A stretch of 64,000 nt of DNA from JAGXTF01 sp038317095. GTDB lineage: Bacteria; Bacteroidota; Bacteroidia; NS11-12g; UBA955. A program made the translations under genes and the position numbers. The notes under the pieces were generated by a model. That model saw only the letters and a program-made list of their open reading frames with translations. It had not been told where the DNA came from and ran no database searches. Each line of letters starts with the position of its first letter. Position 1 is the first letter of the stretch. Location: the NCBI GenBank assembly GCA_038317095.1, contig JBBQBB010000009.1:1-64000 (forward strand), given 5' to 3'. Below, piece by piece: positions 51,623 through 60,222 of this stretch.

Positions 51623-53461
51623 TTATTTTTTCTTTTTTGCTTTATCCAGCCTCAAAGCAGCGTAGCGAGAAAGATTTAAAAGGTTTTTGAAATTTTCAGG
51701 AAATGGTTCGGTAGGAATTGCTTTTCCACCATTGTCAAAAGCATATTTTTCATTTGAATTTCCCAAAATAAAATATTTTCCTTGTTCAAGATATCCTGCA
51801 TAATTGTCTGACGTAAAGTATACAAAATTGCGGTTTGTTTTAAACAAATTGTTGGAAAGCGGATGCTCTAAATAGGGTAACCCCAAATAAGCGGCTAGGG
51901 TGGGGGAAATGTCTGGCTGGGCGCCTAAACCATGTATCCTTTTCGCTTTGGATTCTGCGCCTGGTTTGTATATAAGCAATGGAATGTGGTGGAAAGAAAT
52001 AGGCAAGGGAAAATCTTCTTTCCCAGACATATGCCCGTGGTCGGCCACCAATATAAAAACCGTATTTTTATACCAAGATTTGGTTTTGGCCACTTCAAAA
52101 AACTTTTGCAAACTCCAATCGGCATAGCCAATTAACTGGTCTTTAAGTTCTCCTTTAAATATTGGAATATTCTGTCCCGTAGGAACAAGAAACGGTTGGT
52201 GGTCGCTAATGGTTAAAATGGCATTAAAAATGGGCTTCTTTTTTTTAACCAACTCATCCATATTGCGGATGGCAAAAGCCAAAATATTATGATCAGCCGT
52301 TCCCCATTTGGAGCCGCCTTCTAGGTCTTTTGGCACATTCACTTTGTCCACCACAGAATCGAATGAATGACGCCATAAAAAATTTCCCATATTGTCAAAA
52401 TACCTTGTATGTGGTATATGGAAAATATTGAAATAACCTTGGTTTTTAAACATACCCGGAATGCCTTTGTTTTCTGAATATTCCATCCATCTCAGCATGT
52501 GTTTTTGGGGAATAGATGCTTCGCCATAAAACGAGGAGAAAATACCATTGTAAGTATGTTCTCCGCTGCTGTAAAATGAATCAAAATAAATAGATTTTTT
52601 AATGAGTGAATTTAAAAATGGAGTTCGGTTTAATTTAAAAGATGCCATACTTTCCATGAGAATAAATACCACATTGGGTTTTGTTTTACTGCTGGTAGAG
52701 ATTGTTGAGGTTGTATCGAGGTATTGGGTGGCCATTTCCATTACCTCTGTTTCGGTTTCTGAATTATATGCCCCTAAAGATTCAGTGTTTTCCGTCAAAG
52801 AATTATACAAATTATATACAGGATTCATGGCCAATTGATTGAAAAAATAATGCTCACTTACGTTGGCATCTTTCATGTTCAGAGGGGTCGCCCTAATTCC
52901 CCCCCTTATTCCAAAAAAAACGAGAAGCATCAGTGCACTGTGAATGGCAATGCCCCAATGGTTTGCGGAGGGTTTGTTTTTTCTATTTTTCAATAAATAA
53001 ATATGAAGAAACAAAAGAACAACAATGGCAATGAATAAATATAGAATACCCAGTCTGTATATTTTTTCATGCCACAGCATGCCAAACATTTCGTTAGGTG
53101 TTTCTATCCAATTCAGAATAGATGCATTAATATGGGTGGCAAACTGCTGGTAAAAGTAGATGTCGGCAATGCAAATAAATGCAATAAAGGCAAGGCCAAA
53201 ACGCAAGTAAAATAATTTGAAATTTACGCAGATCTTGGGAACTATTGTTTTTTTTATGGCATAAAACAATTCCAAAAAAATAACAGGGAGAAGCCAACAA
53301 CAGACTACTGACAAATCAAAACGAAAACCTACCATCATAGATTGCAATGGGGGATTGTCAACCAATTCAAAATTGTTTAATCTAAAAAATGCATAACGAC
53401 AGGCGGTCATGCACAATAGTGCCAATATTGCTGAAATAGAAATAGAAAGTGCACCCCGCAT
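51623..53461 (-). CDS. LTA synthase-like (sulfatase-fold) membrane protein
   Basis: 612 residues. Five N-terminal membrane helices (to about residue 190) precede an alkaline phosphatase/sulfatase-fold domain with NVVFILMESMASF (metal site), SGEHTYNGIFSSFYG carrying the Thr nucleophile, VADHGHMSGKE and SFHHIPLLIY. This is the architecture of lipoteichoic-acid synthase and opgB-type phosphoglycerol transferases; in Gram-negatives it may decorate glycans or lipids with phosphoglycerol or phosphoethanolamine. The ATG at 53461 lies six bases after a TAATTTTG box, so the TTG at 53470, which overlaps that box, is rejected. Confidence 0.87.
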   Translation of the reverse strand: MRGALSISISAILALLCMTACRYAFFRLNNFELVDNPPLQSMMVGFRFDLSVVCCWLLPVIFLELFYAIKKTIVPKICVNFKLFYLRFGLAFIAFICIADIYFYQQFATHINASILNWIETPNEMFGMLWHEKIYRLGILYLFIAIVVLLFLHIYLLKNRKNKPSANHWGIAIHSALMLLVFFGIRGGIRATPLNMKDANVSEHYFFNQLAMNPVYNLYNSLTENTESLGAYNSETETEVMEMATQYLDTTSTISTSSKTKPNVVFILMESMASFKLNRTPFLNSLIKKSIYFDSFYSSGEHTYNGIFSSFYGEASIPQKHMLRWMEYSENKGIPGMFKNQGYFNIFHIPHTRYFDNMGNFLWRHSFDSVVDKVNVPKDLEGGSKWGTADHNILAFAIRNMDELVKKKKPIFNAILTISDHQPFLVPTGQNIPIFKGELKDQLIGYADWSLQKFFEVAKTKSWYKNTVFILVADHGHMSGKEDFPLPISFHHIPLLIYKPGAESKAKRIHGLGAQPDISPTLAAYLGLPYLEHPLSNNLFKTNRNFVYFTSDNYAGYLEQGKYFILGNSNEKYAFDNGGKAIPTEPFPENFKNLLNLSRYAALRLDKAKKKK

Positions 53462-53467
53462 GGTGCG

Positions 53468-53475
53468 CAAAATTA
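53468..53475 (-). promoter_or_regulatory. -7 box of the LTA synthase-like gene
   Basis: TAATTTTG on the minus strand, six bases before the ATG at 53461. Confidence 0.5.
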
Positions 53476-53526
53476 CGAAAATGTTAAGCTAACAATTCTT
53501 AAAGAAAACAATTTGGTAATAAAATC

Positions 53527-54744
53527 TTATTCTTCTCTAAATCCAATCTCGGAATAGCATGAATAAAGCAAATAGGGTTTCCGTTTTATTTCAAATGCAG
53601 CCAAACCCGGTATCCAGCTTTTACGGATTTGTGCAGCCGACATGCCACTGAGAAGTTGTTGCTTTAATGCTGCAGTGCCAGCTAAGTTGTCGAAAAACGG
53701 GTTAAAAAATTTACTTTTATCTGGGCATTCTTGCACCAACAATTCCAACCATTCTATATAAATGCTCCGAATGTCCACCAGGTAATTTTTGGCAAAATCG
53801 GTAACCAAAAAACCTTTGCAAGTATCATTTAAATAAGGAGGATTGATGGTTCTACCTGGAATATTATGGGGTACAAATTTATATTGACCGACTTTTAGCC
53901 AGGGTGCACCAAAGCACTCGAAAGGATAATCGGTGCCTCTGCCCATGCTCATTATGGTGCCTTCGAACAAACCCATGGAAGGGTAAAGAATAATTGATTC
54001 AGCCGTTTGAAGATTTGGCGATGGCGGTATTGGAAGAATATACCTGCGGTTGTGGTCCCAAAATTCATTTTGAATGACCGTCAATTGACATTTTATTTTG
54101 CCTTTAAGCCAACCTTCACCGTTGATCATTCCGGCAAGCTCACCCAATGTCATACCATGCACCAATGGAATAGGGTGCATTCCCACCATGCTTTTTTTGG
54201 CACTGTCCAAAATGGGCCCGTCTGTATAATGTCCGTTAGGATTGGGTCTGTCAAGCAATATTAATTGAATGTTGTTTTCTGCACAGGCTTCCATCACATA
54301 ATGCAGTGTGGTTAAATAGGTATAATAACGGACGCCAACATCCTGAATGTCGAAAAGCACGATGTCAACCCCGTTTAAGTGTTCCGAAGTGGGTTTTATA
54401 TTTTGCCCATACAAAGAGATTAAGGGTATTCCTGTAACCACATCTTTGCCATCTTTTACTTCTTCTCCATTGGCAGCATCACCCCTGAAACCGTGTTCGG
54501 GTGCAAAAATGGTTTTAATATTTATGCCACGTTTCAGCAGAGAATCTACCAAATGCGTTTTGCCGATTTTACTGGTTTGGTTTGCAACAATGGCTATGGT
54601 TTTACCCTTAAGTTTTGGAATATAAACTTCCGTTTGATAAGCCCCTGGTTTGGCTAAATCCGCAGCATTCAGTTTTTCTGCCGAAAACTGAAAAAATATA
54701 TAGACCAAATAAAGTCCAATCGTAGTAATTTTGACCCTCCCCAT
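53527..54744 (-). CDS. DUF1343 protein (NamZ-type exo-beta-N-acetylmuramidase)
   Basis: 405 residues from the ATG at 54744, giving a signal peptide (ITTIGLYLVYIFFQFSAEK, ending near LNA). The DUF1343 core is clear: IAIVANQTSKIGKTHLVD, IFAPEHGFRGDAANGE, FDIQDVGVRYYTYL, LLDRPNPNGHYTDGPIL, PLVHGMTLGELA and FEGTIMSMGRGTDYPFE. Characterised NamZ enzymes release terminal MurNAc from peptidoglycan fragments, so wall recycling is likely. The start codon shares two bases with the start of the divergent permease gene (CCATGA). Longer frames up to 54855 lie wholly inside that permease and are rejected. Confidence 0.9.
   Translation of the reverse strand: MGRVKITTIGLYLVYIFFQFSAEKLNAADLAKPGAYQTEVYIPKLKGKTIAIVANQTSKIGKTHLVDSLLKRGINIKTIFAPEHGFRGDAANGEEVKDGKDVVTGIPLISLYGQNIKPTSEHLNGVDIVLFDIQDVGVRYYTYLTTLHYVMEACAENNIQLILLDRPNPNGHYTDGPILDSAKKSMVGMHPIPLVHGMTLGELAGMINGEGWLKGKIKCQLTVIQNEFWDHNRRYILPIPPSPNLQTAESIILYPSMGLFEGTIMSMGRGTDYPFECFGAPWLKVGQYKFVPHNIPGRTINPPYLNDTCKGFLVTDFAKNYLVDIRSIYIEWLELLVQECPDKSKFFNPFFDNLAGTAALKQQLLSGMSAAQIRKSWIPGLAAFEIKRKPYLLYSCYSEIGFREE
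54726..54733 (+). promoter_or_regulatory. -7 box of the permease gene, inside the DUF1343 coding sequence
   Basis: TAATTTTG on the plus strand lies nine bases before the ATG at 54743 and within codons 4-7 of the divergent DUF1343 gene. Confidence 0.5.
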
Positions 54745-55975
54745 GAATTGGCCGTTTAAAATTGCCCGGCACTTAGCTACAAAAGAACAAAAATCGTTCT
54801 CAAAAACAATCATTCGGTTGGCAATAGTCGCGGTTGCTTTGGGCAGTTCTGTCATGTTTATAGCATTGGCAACGGTTTCAGGCTTTCAAAATGGCATAAA
54901 AGAAAAAGTAATTGGCATTCAAGGACACATAATTGTGGATAATTTGCTCAATACAGAGGGTTCGGTACCCACCCCTTTGGCCCATAAATTTGAAAAACTG
55001 TCCAATTCTATCTTTCAAACCTCAGGTATTCTAAATGTTTCCGCTTGTTTGATTCGGCCTTGCATTGTCCGGTCGGAGGGTGAAATTGATGGAATGCTTG
55101 CAAAAGGTGTCGATCGCAATTATAATTTTGATTTTTTTAAAAGGAATTTGGTCAGTGGCAAAATTCCCGATTTTGATAAGGATACCAATCAGGCAATTAT
55201 CTCTGAGGCTACTTCCAAAAGGTTGAATTTGAAAGTAGGTGATAAATTACAGGCCATATTTTTTAAAGAAGAAATAGAAGGTCCTCAAATGGCGAGGGCA
55301 ATAGTACCTGTTATTTGCGGAATTTTTGCAACAGGACTTGAAGAGTATGATAAGTCTTTGGTAATAACCTACCGCGGTTTGTTGCGCAAAATGCTGCCCA
55401 AAAATGAGTCTTTCACCCAATGGGAAATTGTATTGAAAGATTACAACCAAGCAGAAGCAATAAAAACAAGCATAGAACAAAAACTACCGGCTGGTGTATT
55501 TTCTGTTAACACCGTGCAGCGATACAACCGCCAAATCTTTGATTGGCTGGGCTTGCTAGATACCAATGTGATTATCATTTTGGCATTGATGACATTAATT
55601 ACCAGCATAACCATGTGCACTACTTTGCTTATTTTGATTACCGAAAGAACCCAAATGGTGGGTGTGTTAAAAGCCCTTGGTGCCGCAAACCAATCCATCC
55701 GTAGTATATTTATTTACCAGGCTATTTTTATTGCAGCCACAGGCCTTGCCCTGGGTAATATTTTGGGTTTGGGTGTTTGTTTCCTGCAGCAGAAGTATGC
55801 ATTTATAAGACTGCCGGTAGAAACCTATTACGTAAACCACGTATTGATAGACATAGAAGCATGGCATGTTTTGGCAGTAAATTTAGGAACCTTGGCCATC
55901 TGTTTTGTGGTTTTATTCTTGCCCGCCATGATTATTTCTAAGCTAACAGCAGTAAAAACCATGCGGTTTCAGTGA
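54743..55975 (+). CDS. LolC/FtsX-like ABC transporter permease
   Basis: A 410-residue permease. One membrane helix near residues 25-50 (RLAIVAVALGSSVMFIALATV) is followed by a periplasmic MacB-like domain with SGFQNGIKEKVIGIQGHIIV. Three C-terminal helices follow, with FtsX motifs LILITERTQMVGVLKALGA and IFIYQAIFIAATGLALGN. LolC/E proteins extract lipoproteins with the ATPase LolD, which is not nearby. It starts at MNWPFKIARHLATKEQKSF, typical for the family. The ATG overlaps the ATG of the divergent DUF1343 gene by two bases, and its -7 box lies inside that gene. Confidence 0.9.
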   Translation: MNWPFKIARHLATKEQKSFSKTIIRLAIVAVALGSSVMFIALATVSGFQNGIKEKVIGIQGHIIVDNLLNTEGSVPTPLAHKFEKLSNSIFQTSGILNVSACLIRPCIVRSEGEIDGMLAKGVDRNYNFDFFKRNLVSGKIPDFDKDTNQAIISEATSKRLNLKVGDKLQAIFFKEEIEGPQMARAIVPVICGIFATGLEEYDKSLVITYRGLLRKMLPKNESFTQWEIVLKDYNQAEAIKTSIEQKLPAGVFSVNTVQRYNRQIFDWLGLLDTNVIIILALMTLITSITMCTTLLILITERTQMVGVLKALGAANQSIRSIFIYQAIFIAATGLALGNILGLGVCFLQQKYAFIRLPVETYYVNHVLIDIEAWHVLAVNLGTLAICFVVLFLPAMIISKLTAVKTMRFQ

Positions 55976-56046
55976 GAAGGAAGATTTAAGTTTTATCTAT
56001 CTTCAGAAATAAAGTTTTCCTATTCAATTCCAGTCATTTTGCTTCA

Positions 56047-56369
56047 TCACGCCACATAAGCTTCGTGTAGCACCATTTTTACATTTTTAATTTCTTTTTC
56101 CGACAGCAGTCCTAAAATTTTAACAATTCTTTTTTATCTATCGTTTTAATTTGGTCAATTACCGCCCAACCTTTTGTATGGTTGTGTTTAACTGCCACCC
56201 TCGTTGGGTATTTTTTGGATTGGGTGGTCATAGCAGCAATTACAACTGTTTGCAAATAGACGTTCATCTCATTTGGGGAAATAACAATGTAAGGTCTTGT
56301 TTTTTTTATCTCACTCCCCATCGTTGGATCCAAATTCACAAGTACAATTTGGTAGTGTTTTAATCCCAT
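56047..56369 (-). pseudogene. MazF/PemK-like toxin, frameshifted near C-terminus
   Basis: The readable frame from the ATG at 56369 encodes 85 residues (MGLKHYQIVLVNLDPTMGSEIKKTRPYIVIS and so on), a PemK/MazF endoribonuclease, and stops at TAG after IDKKELLKF (56112). In the +1 frame the family C-terminal helix continues directly: LKILGLLSEKEIKNVK, then MVLHEAYVA and TGA at 56047. One A missing from the AAAATTTT run near 56118 explains this. The lost helix is normally part of the dimer fold, so activity is doubtful. It lies 11 bp after the antitoxin gene. A sequencing error in the homopolymer is an alternative. Confidence 0.75.
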
Positions 56370-56380
56370 TTTTCAAAACT

Positions 56381-56605
56381 TTAGTCCTCGAAAACATCAT
56401 TTATTAGCAACTCAATGTCATTCTCTTTTTGCGCAGCTTTAAATGATTTTTCCCAACCCAATCTTACATTGGTGTTGGGTTTTAAAATAATACAATCCTC
56501 TTCCAATATAATTTCAATGCTGTCATGAATACCATATTTGTCAAGAATCACCTTGGGCAACCTAATTCCTTTGGAGTTTGCTATGGAAATTATGGCTAGG
56601 TTCAT
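56381..56605 (-). CDS. MazE/AbrB-like antitoxin
   Basis: A 74-residue protein with an AbrB/MazE swapped-hairpin DNA-binding domain: IISIANSKGIRLPKVILDKYGI, then DSIEIILEEDCIILKP. An acidic tail (ENDIELLINDVFED) would bind the toxin. It lies 11 bp upstream of the frameshifted MazF-like gene in the usual antitoxin-first order. The intact antitoxin beside a damaged toxin suggests a decaying module. It is expected to autoregulate the pair. Confidence 0.88.
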   Translation of the reverse strand: MNLAIISIANSKGIRLPKVILDKYGIHDSIEIILEEDCIILKPNTNVRLGWEKSFKAAQKENDIELLINDVFED

Positions 56606-56656
56606 TTTTTATATGTAAATACAAATAAGTACATAGAAGTGGATAAAGCAAACAAA

Positions 56657-56682
56657 AAAAGGAGACCTTTCGATCTCCTTTT
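56657..56682 (-). terminator. Terminator of gyrB
   Basis: An AAAAGGAGA/TCTCCTTTT stem with an 8-base loop; on the minus strand it is followed by a run of T. It lies 20 bases beyond the gyrB stop. Confidence 0.7.
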
Positions 56683-56701
56683 CCTTTAAGTTTAATTTTA
56701 G

Positions 56702-58654
56702 TTAAATATCAATCTTCGCATATTTTGCATGCGTTTCAATGAATTCCCTTCTTGGTGGAACCTCATCACCCATTAGCATACTGAAAATACGATCGGCTTC
56801 TGCGGCGCTGTCTAAAGTAACTTGTTTAAATGTGCGGCGGGTAGGGTCCATGGTGGTTTCCCATAGCTGTTCCGCATTCATTTCTCCCAAACCTTTGTAA
56901 CGTTGCACACCTACAGATTCTTCTTTTCCTTCGCCTGCAAGTTCCTTGATTTTTGCATCGCGTTGAGCATCATTCCACGCGTAGGCAGATTTTGTTCCTT
57001 TTTTTACTTGATACAATGGGGGAGTAGCAATGTATAAATAGCCATTCTCTACCAATTTTTTCATGTGGCGGAATATCAAAGTAAGTATTAGGGTTCTAAT
57101 GTGGCTTCCATCCACGTCCGCATCCGTCATAATCACAACTTTATGATAGCGCAGTTTGTCCAAATTCAATTCTTTTACGCCATCTTCATTGGTACCAATA
57201 TGCACGCCCAAAGCGGTAAACATATTCCGAATTTCTTCGTTATCGTAAATTTTATGTTCTAGTGCTTTTTCTACGTTTAGGATTTTACCACGCAAAGGAA
57301 GAATGGCTTGAAATTCACGGTCACGACCTTGCTTGGCCGTTCCGCCCGCAGAATCTCCCTCAACAAGAAATATTTCACACTCTGCTGGATCTGTTTTAGA
57401 GCAATCGCTAAGTTTACCTGGCAGTCCCATTCCACTCATGGCACCTTTGCGTTGCACCATTTCACGTGCTTTTTTAGCGGCGTTTCTAGCTTGTGCAGCC
57501 AGTATTACCTTTTCTACAATGATGCGGGCTTCCTTTGGGTTTTCTTGCAAATAATTTTCAAGCATTTCCCCTACGGCAATATCTACAGCACCCATTACCT
57601 CGTTGTTGCCAAGCTTGGTTTTGGTTTGTCCTTCAAATTGGGGCTCTTGCACTTTAACGGAAATAACGCCAGTTAAACCTTCACGAAAATCTTCTCCGCT
57701 GATCTCAATTTTCAGTTTTTCCAGTAATTTTTGTTTTTCAGCGTAGGATTTTAATGTACGGGTAAGTGCCCTGCGAAAACCTGCCACATGGGTTCCACCT
57801 TCAATGGTATTGATGTTGTTTACATAGCTGTGCAAGTTTTCTGCATAACCCGTATTGTATTGAAATGCAATCTCAACAGGAAATCCTTGTTTATCACTTT
57901 CCGCATATACGGGCTCAGGGATCAATCTCTCGCGTGTACCGTCTATAAAACGAACAAACTCTTTCAATCCACCTTCGCTGTAAAAATTGGAATTTCTAAA
58001 ACTACCATCTTCATTGGTTTCTCTTTCATCCGTTAAGGTCAAACGAATGCCCCTATTCAAAAAAGAAAGTTCCCGTAAGCGATTTTCCAAAGTCTCATAA
58101 TTGTATTCGGTCACCTGAAAAATGGAATCATCTGGTACAAACGTAACTTCAGTGCCTGTGTTGGTAGATTCTCCAACAACCCTTACGGAATACAACGGTT
58201 TGCCTGCGCTGTATTCTTGTTCAAATATTTTGTCTTCACGAAAAACCCGTACATGTAAGTGCTTACTCAATGCGTTTACGCAACTTACACCCACACCATG
58301 CAAGCCACCCGAAACTTTGTAGGTGTCTTTGTCAAATTTACCACCTGCGTGCAAAACCGTCATTACAACCTCTAGGGCACTTCTGTTTTCCTTGGTGTGC
58401 ATGCCTGTAGGAATACCACGTCCGTCATCCAATACTTTTACTGAGTTGCCTGGTAAAATGGTAACATTGATGTTTTTACAATATCCGGCAAGGGCTTCGT
58501 CTATACTGTTGTCCACTACCTCATAAACAAGGTGATGCAATCCTTTGGAACTGATATCTCCAATGTACATGGCAGGCCTTTTGCGCACTGCTTCTAATCC
58601 TTCGAGCACCTGAATATTATCGGCGTCATAATTTCCTCTGTTTGTATTGGTCAT
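56702..58654 (-). CDS. gyrB: DNA gyrase subunit B
   Basis: A 650-residue type IIA topoisomerase B subunit, short like other Bacteroidota GyrB. The GHKL ATPase has QVLEGLEAVRKRPAMYIGD, EVVDNSIDEALAG and VLDDGRGIP, with GGLHGVGVSCVNALS. TOPRIM has EGDSAGGTAKQGRDREFQA and DADVDGSHIRTL, and the C-terminus has QRYKGLGEMNAEQLWETTM. It introduces negative supercoils together with GyrA. GyrB is preferred over ParE on overall resemblance. It is a single gene between the mazEF-like pair and the export operon. Confidence 0.93.
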   Translation of the reverse strand: MTNTNRGNYDADNIQVLEGLEAVRKRPAMYIGDISSKGLHHLVYEVVDNSIDEALAGYCKNINVTILPGNSVKVLDDGRGIPTGMHTKENRSALEVVMTVLHAGGKFDKDTYKVSGGLHGVGVSCVNALSKHLHVRVFREDKIFEQEYSAGKPLYSVRVVGESTNTGTEVTFVPDDSIFQVTEYNYETLENRLRELSFLNRGIRLTLTDERETNEDGSFRNSNFYSEGGLKEFVRFIDGTRERLIPEPVYAESDKQGFPVEIAFQYNTGYAENLHSYVNNINTIEGGTHVAGFRRALTRTLKSYAEKQKLLEKLKIEISGEDFREGLTGVISVKVQEPQFEGQTKTKLGNNEVMGAVDIAVGEMLENYLQENPKEARIIVEKVILAAQARNAAKKAREMVQRKGAMSGMGLPGKLSDCSKTDPAECEIFLVEGDSAGGTAKQGRDREFQAILPLRGKILNVEKALEHKIYDNEEIRNMFTALGVHIGTNEDGVKELNLDKLRYHKVVIMTDADVDGSHIRTLILTLIFRHMKKLVENGYLYIATPPLYQVKKGTKSAYAWNDAQRDAKIKELAGEGKEESVGVQRYKGLGEMNAEQLWETTMDPTRRTFKQVTLDSAAEADRIFSMLMGDEVPPRREFIETHAKYAKIDI

Positions 58655-58816
58655 TATTGTCTTAAAAAATAAAGGTGTAAAGATAATGCACAGGGGCTTT
58701 AAAAACTGCCTAAACGGTTGATTTTATTGGCTATTTATCCACATTTGGAATTAGAAAGAAATGACACAAACTTGAGTTTGGCGCGGGATAATATTTGAAA
58801 TTACCTCACCGTATTT

Positions 58817-60220
58817 TCACGGCTGAATTAAAGTCCACAAAACACCCGAATTTTCTATGAAATTGACATTGCTTTCTATGTATTTGCGTTTAAATTGGAT
58901 GTTTTTTAAACGGGCTTCATTCAACCTCAATTCTCGGGTGTTTACCAAAAACATATTGCTTTCTCCAGTTTCCATTCTAATCAGTTCAGACTTGTACAAC
59001 AAGTCGTAGCCATTAACTACTTGGATATAGTTGTTTTTTATTTCTAAATAGCGCAGCCGCTGTTGCCACAAGGAAATCGTCTTGTTTTGAATCTCTCGCT
59101 GCTTTTGTATAAACTTCAATTCATAACTTTCGGTTTTCAATTTAGCCATTTGAAAATCTCCGCGTTCTTTTCGCAGAATAAGACTAGTACCGAATTTAAT
59201 TCCAAATTGATAATCGTTCAATGAATAATCTGGATTTTGATAAAAAGCCCCACTGCCAAGCGCACGGTATTTTATATTCAATTCTGGCAACAAAGCTTGC
59301 TTTTTTAACCGCTGGTCTAATTTTGCCATTTCAATATCAACCCTGCTATTTATTAAGTTTGGATTTAATTCTAAATGCAGTGTATCTCCCAACGACAAAG
59401 CCAAACTATCGAGCAATGTAAACCCAATTTCCTCGGGAATTGCACTCTCTGTGGGTTCTAAGGGCTGCCCACTATCAGTCCACAAATGCACACTTAGACC
59501 CATCCTTGCCTTTATTCTTTTTGCACTCGACTCTGACAAGGCAATTTCAAAATTTTGTTGTTGTACCCATGTTTCTAAAGTATCTATAAATGCTTTGCTG
59601 CCAGCCAAAACTTCATTTCGAATGGCTTGCAACCTCACATTTGCCAATGTTTTGGATTCTTGATACATTTCGTATTCTTTTTGGGCAACATACCAGTCTG
59701 CATAGGCATTTATTACCTCTCGGCAGAGTTCATTTAGCTGTAAGTTTTTTAAGGCTTGGTTTTGGCCTATCATTAATTTGGCTTTGCGCAATGTATTTCT
59801 TCGCTGGTCCGTTATCAGATTTCGCAATATGGGCAAAGTTAGGCCAATAGAGGATAAACCACCGGCTGGGGTAGTTTCATCTGGATTTAAATAGACACCA
59901 GAAGCTGTGTTCGTGCCTACCCATAAGTCGGCTCCTGGCCAGGTGGGAATAACAAGGTTTAAATTTCCAAGGTCGTAATAATTTTTACCGCCATAAAATT
60001 TATTTGCGGTTTCATAATTTATTTTAGGGTCAAATGCACCTCTAGAACTAAGCAAATTTGCTTGTGCCTGATCCACCAAAATGCCGGCTTGCTTGGCAAT
60101 GGGATGGTTTTTTCTAACCAGAAGCAATACTTCCTGAAGGGTGAGTGTTTGTGAAAAAATAGATGAAAAAGTGACAAAAAAAACAAACGAAATAGATAAG
60201 AATTTAAATCTTTTTTTCAT
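58817..60220 (-). CDS. TolC-family outer membrane efflux protein
   Basis: 467 residues from the ATG at 60220 (MKKRFKFLSISFVFFVTFSSIFSQ, a signal peptide). The mature part is helical, with the TolC features LTLQEVLLLVRKNHPIAKQAG, SSRGAFDPKINY and LGLTLPILRNLITDQR in the first repeat and LYKSELIRMETGESNMFLVNTRE in the second. It forms the outer-membrane channel for the export system encoded with it. It starts 2 bp after the HlyD-type gene, as the last gene of the operon. The frame continuing upstream to 60292 lies inside that gene and is rejected. Confidence 0.9.
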   Translation of the reverse strand: MKKRFKFLSISFVFFVTFSSIFSQTLTLQEVLLLVRKNHPIAKQAGILVDQAQANLLSSRGAFDPKINYETANKFYGGKNYYDLGNLNLVIPTWPGADLWVGTNTASGVYLNPDETTPAGGLSSIGLTLPILRNLITDQRRNTLRKAKLMIGQNQALKNLQLNELCREVINAYADWYVAQKEYEMYQESKTLANVRLQAIRNEVLAGSKAFIDTLETWVQQQNFEIALSESSAKRIKARMGLSVHLWTDSGQPLEPTESAIPEEIGFTLLDSLALSLGDTLHLELNPNLINSRVDIEMAKLDQRLKKQALLPELNIKYRALGSGAFYQNPDYSLNDYQFGIKFGTSLILRKERGDFQMAKLKTESYELKFIQKQREIQNKTISLWQQRLRYLEIKNNYIQVVNGYDLLYKSELIRMETGESNMFLVNTRELRLNEARLKNIQFKRKYIESNVNFIENSGVLWTLIQP

Positions 60221-60222
60221 AT

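Noticed and set aside
54745..54855. N-terminal extension of the DUF1343 protein to 54855
   Set aside because: It would lie entirely inside the divergent permease and displaces the signal peptide from the N-terminus.
56381..56605. Antitoxin as a stand-alone AbrB transition regulator
   Set aside because: Position 11 bp before a MazF-like toxin and the acidic tail fit an antitoxin better.
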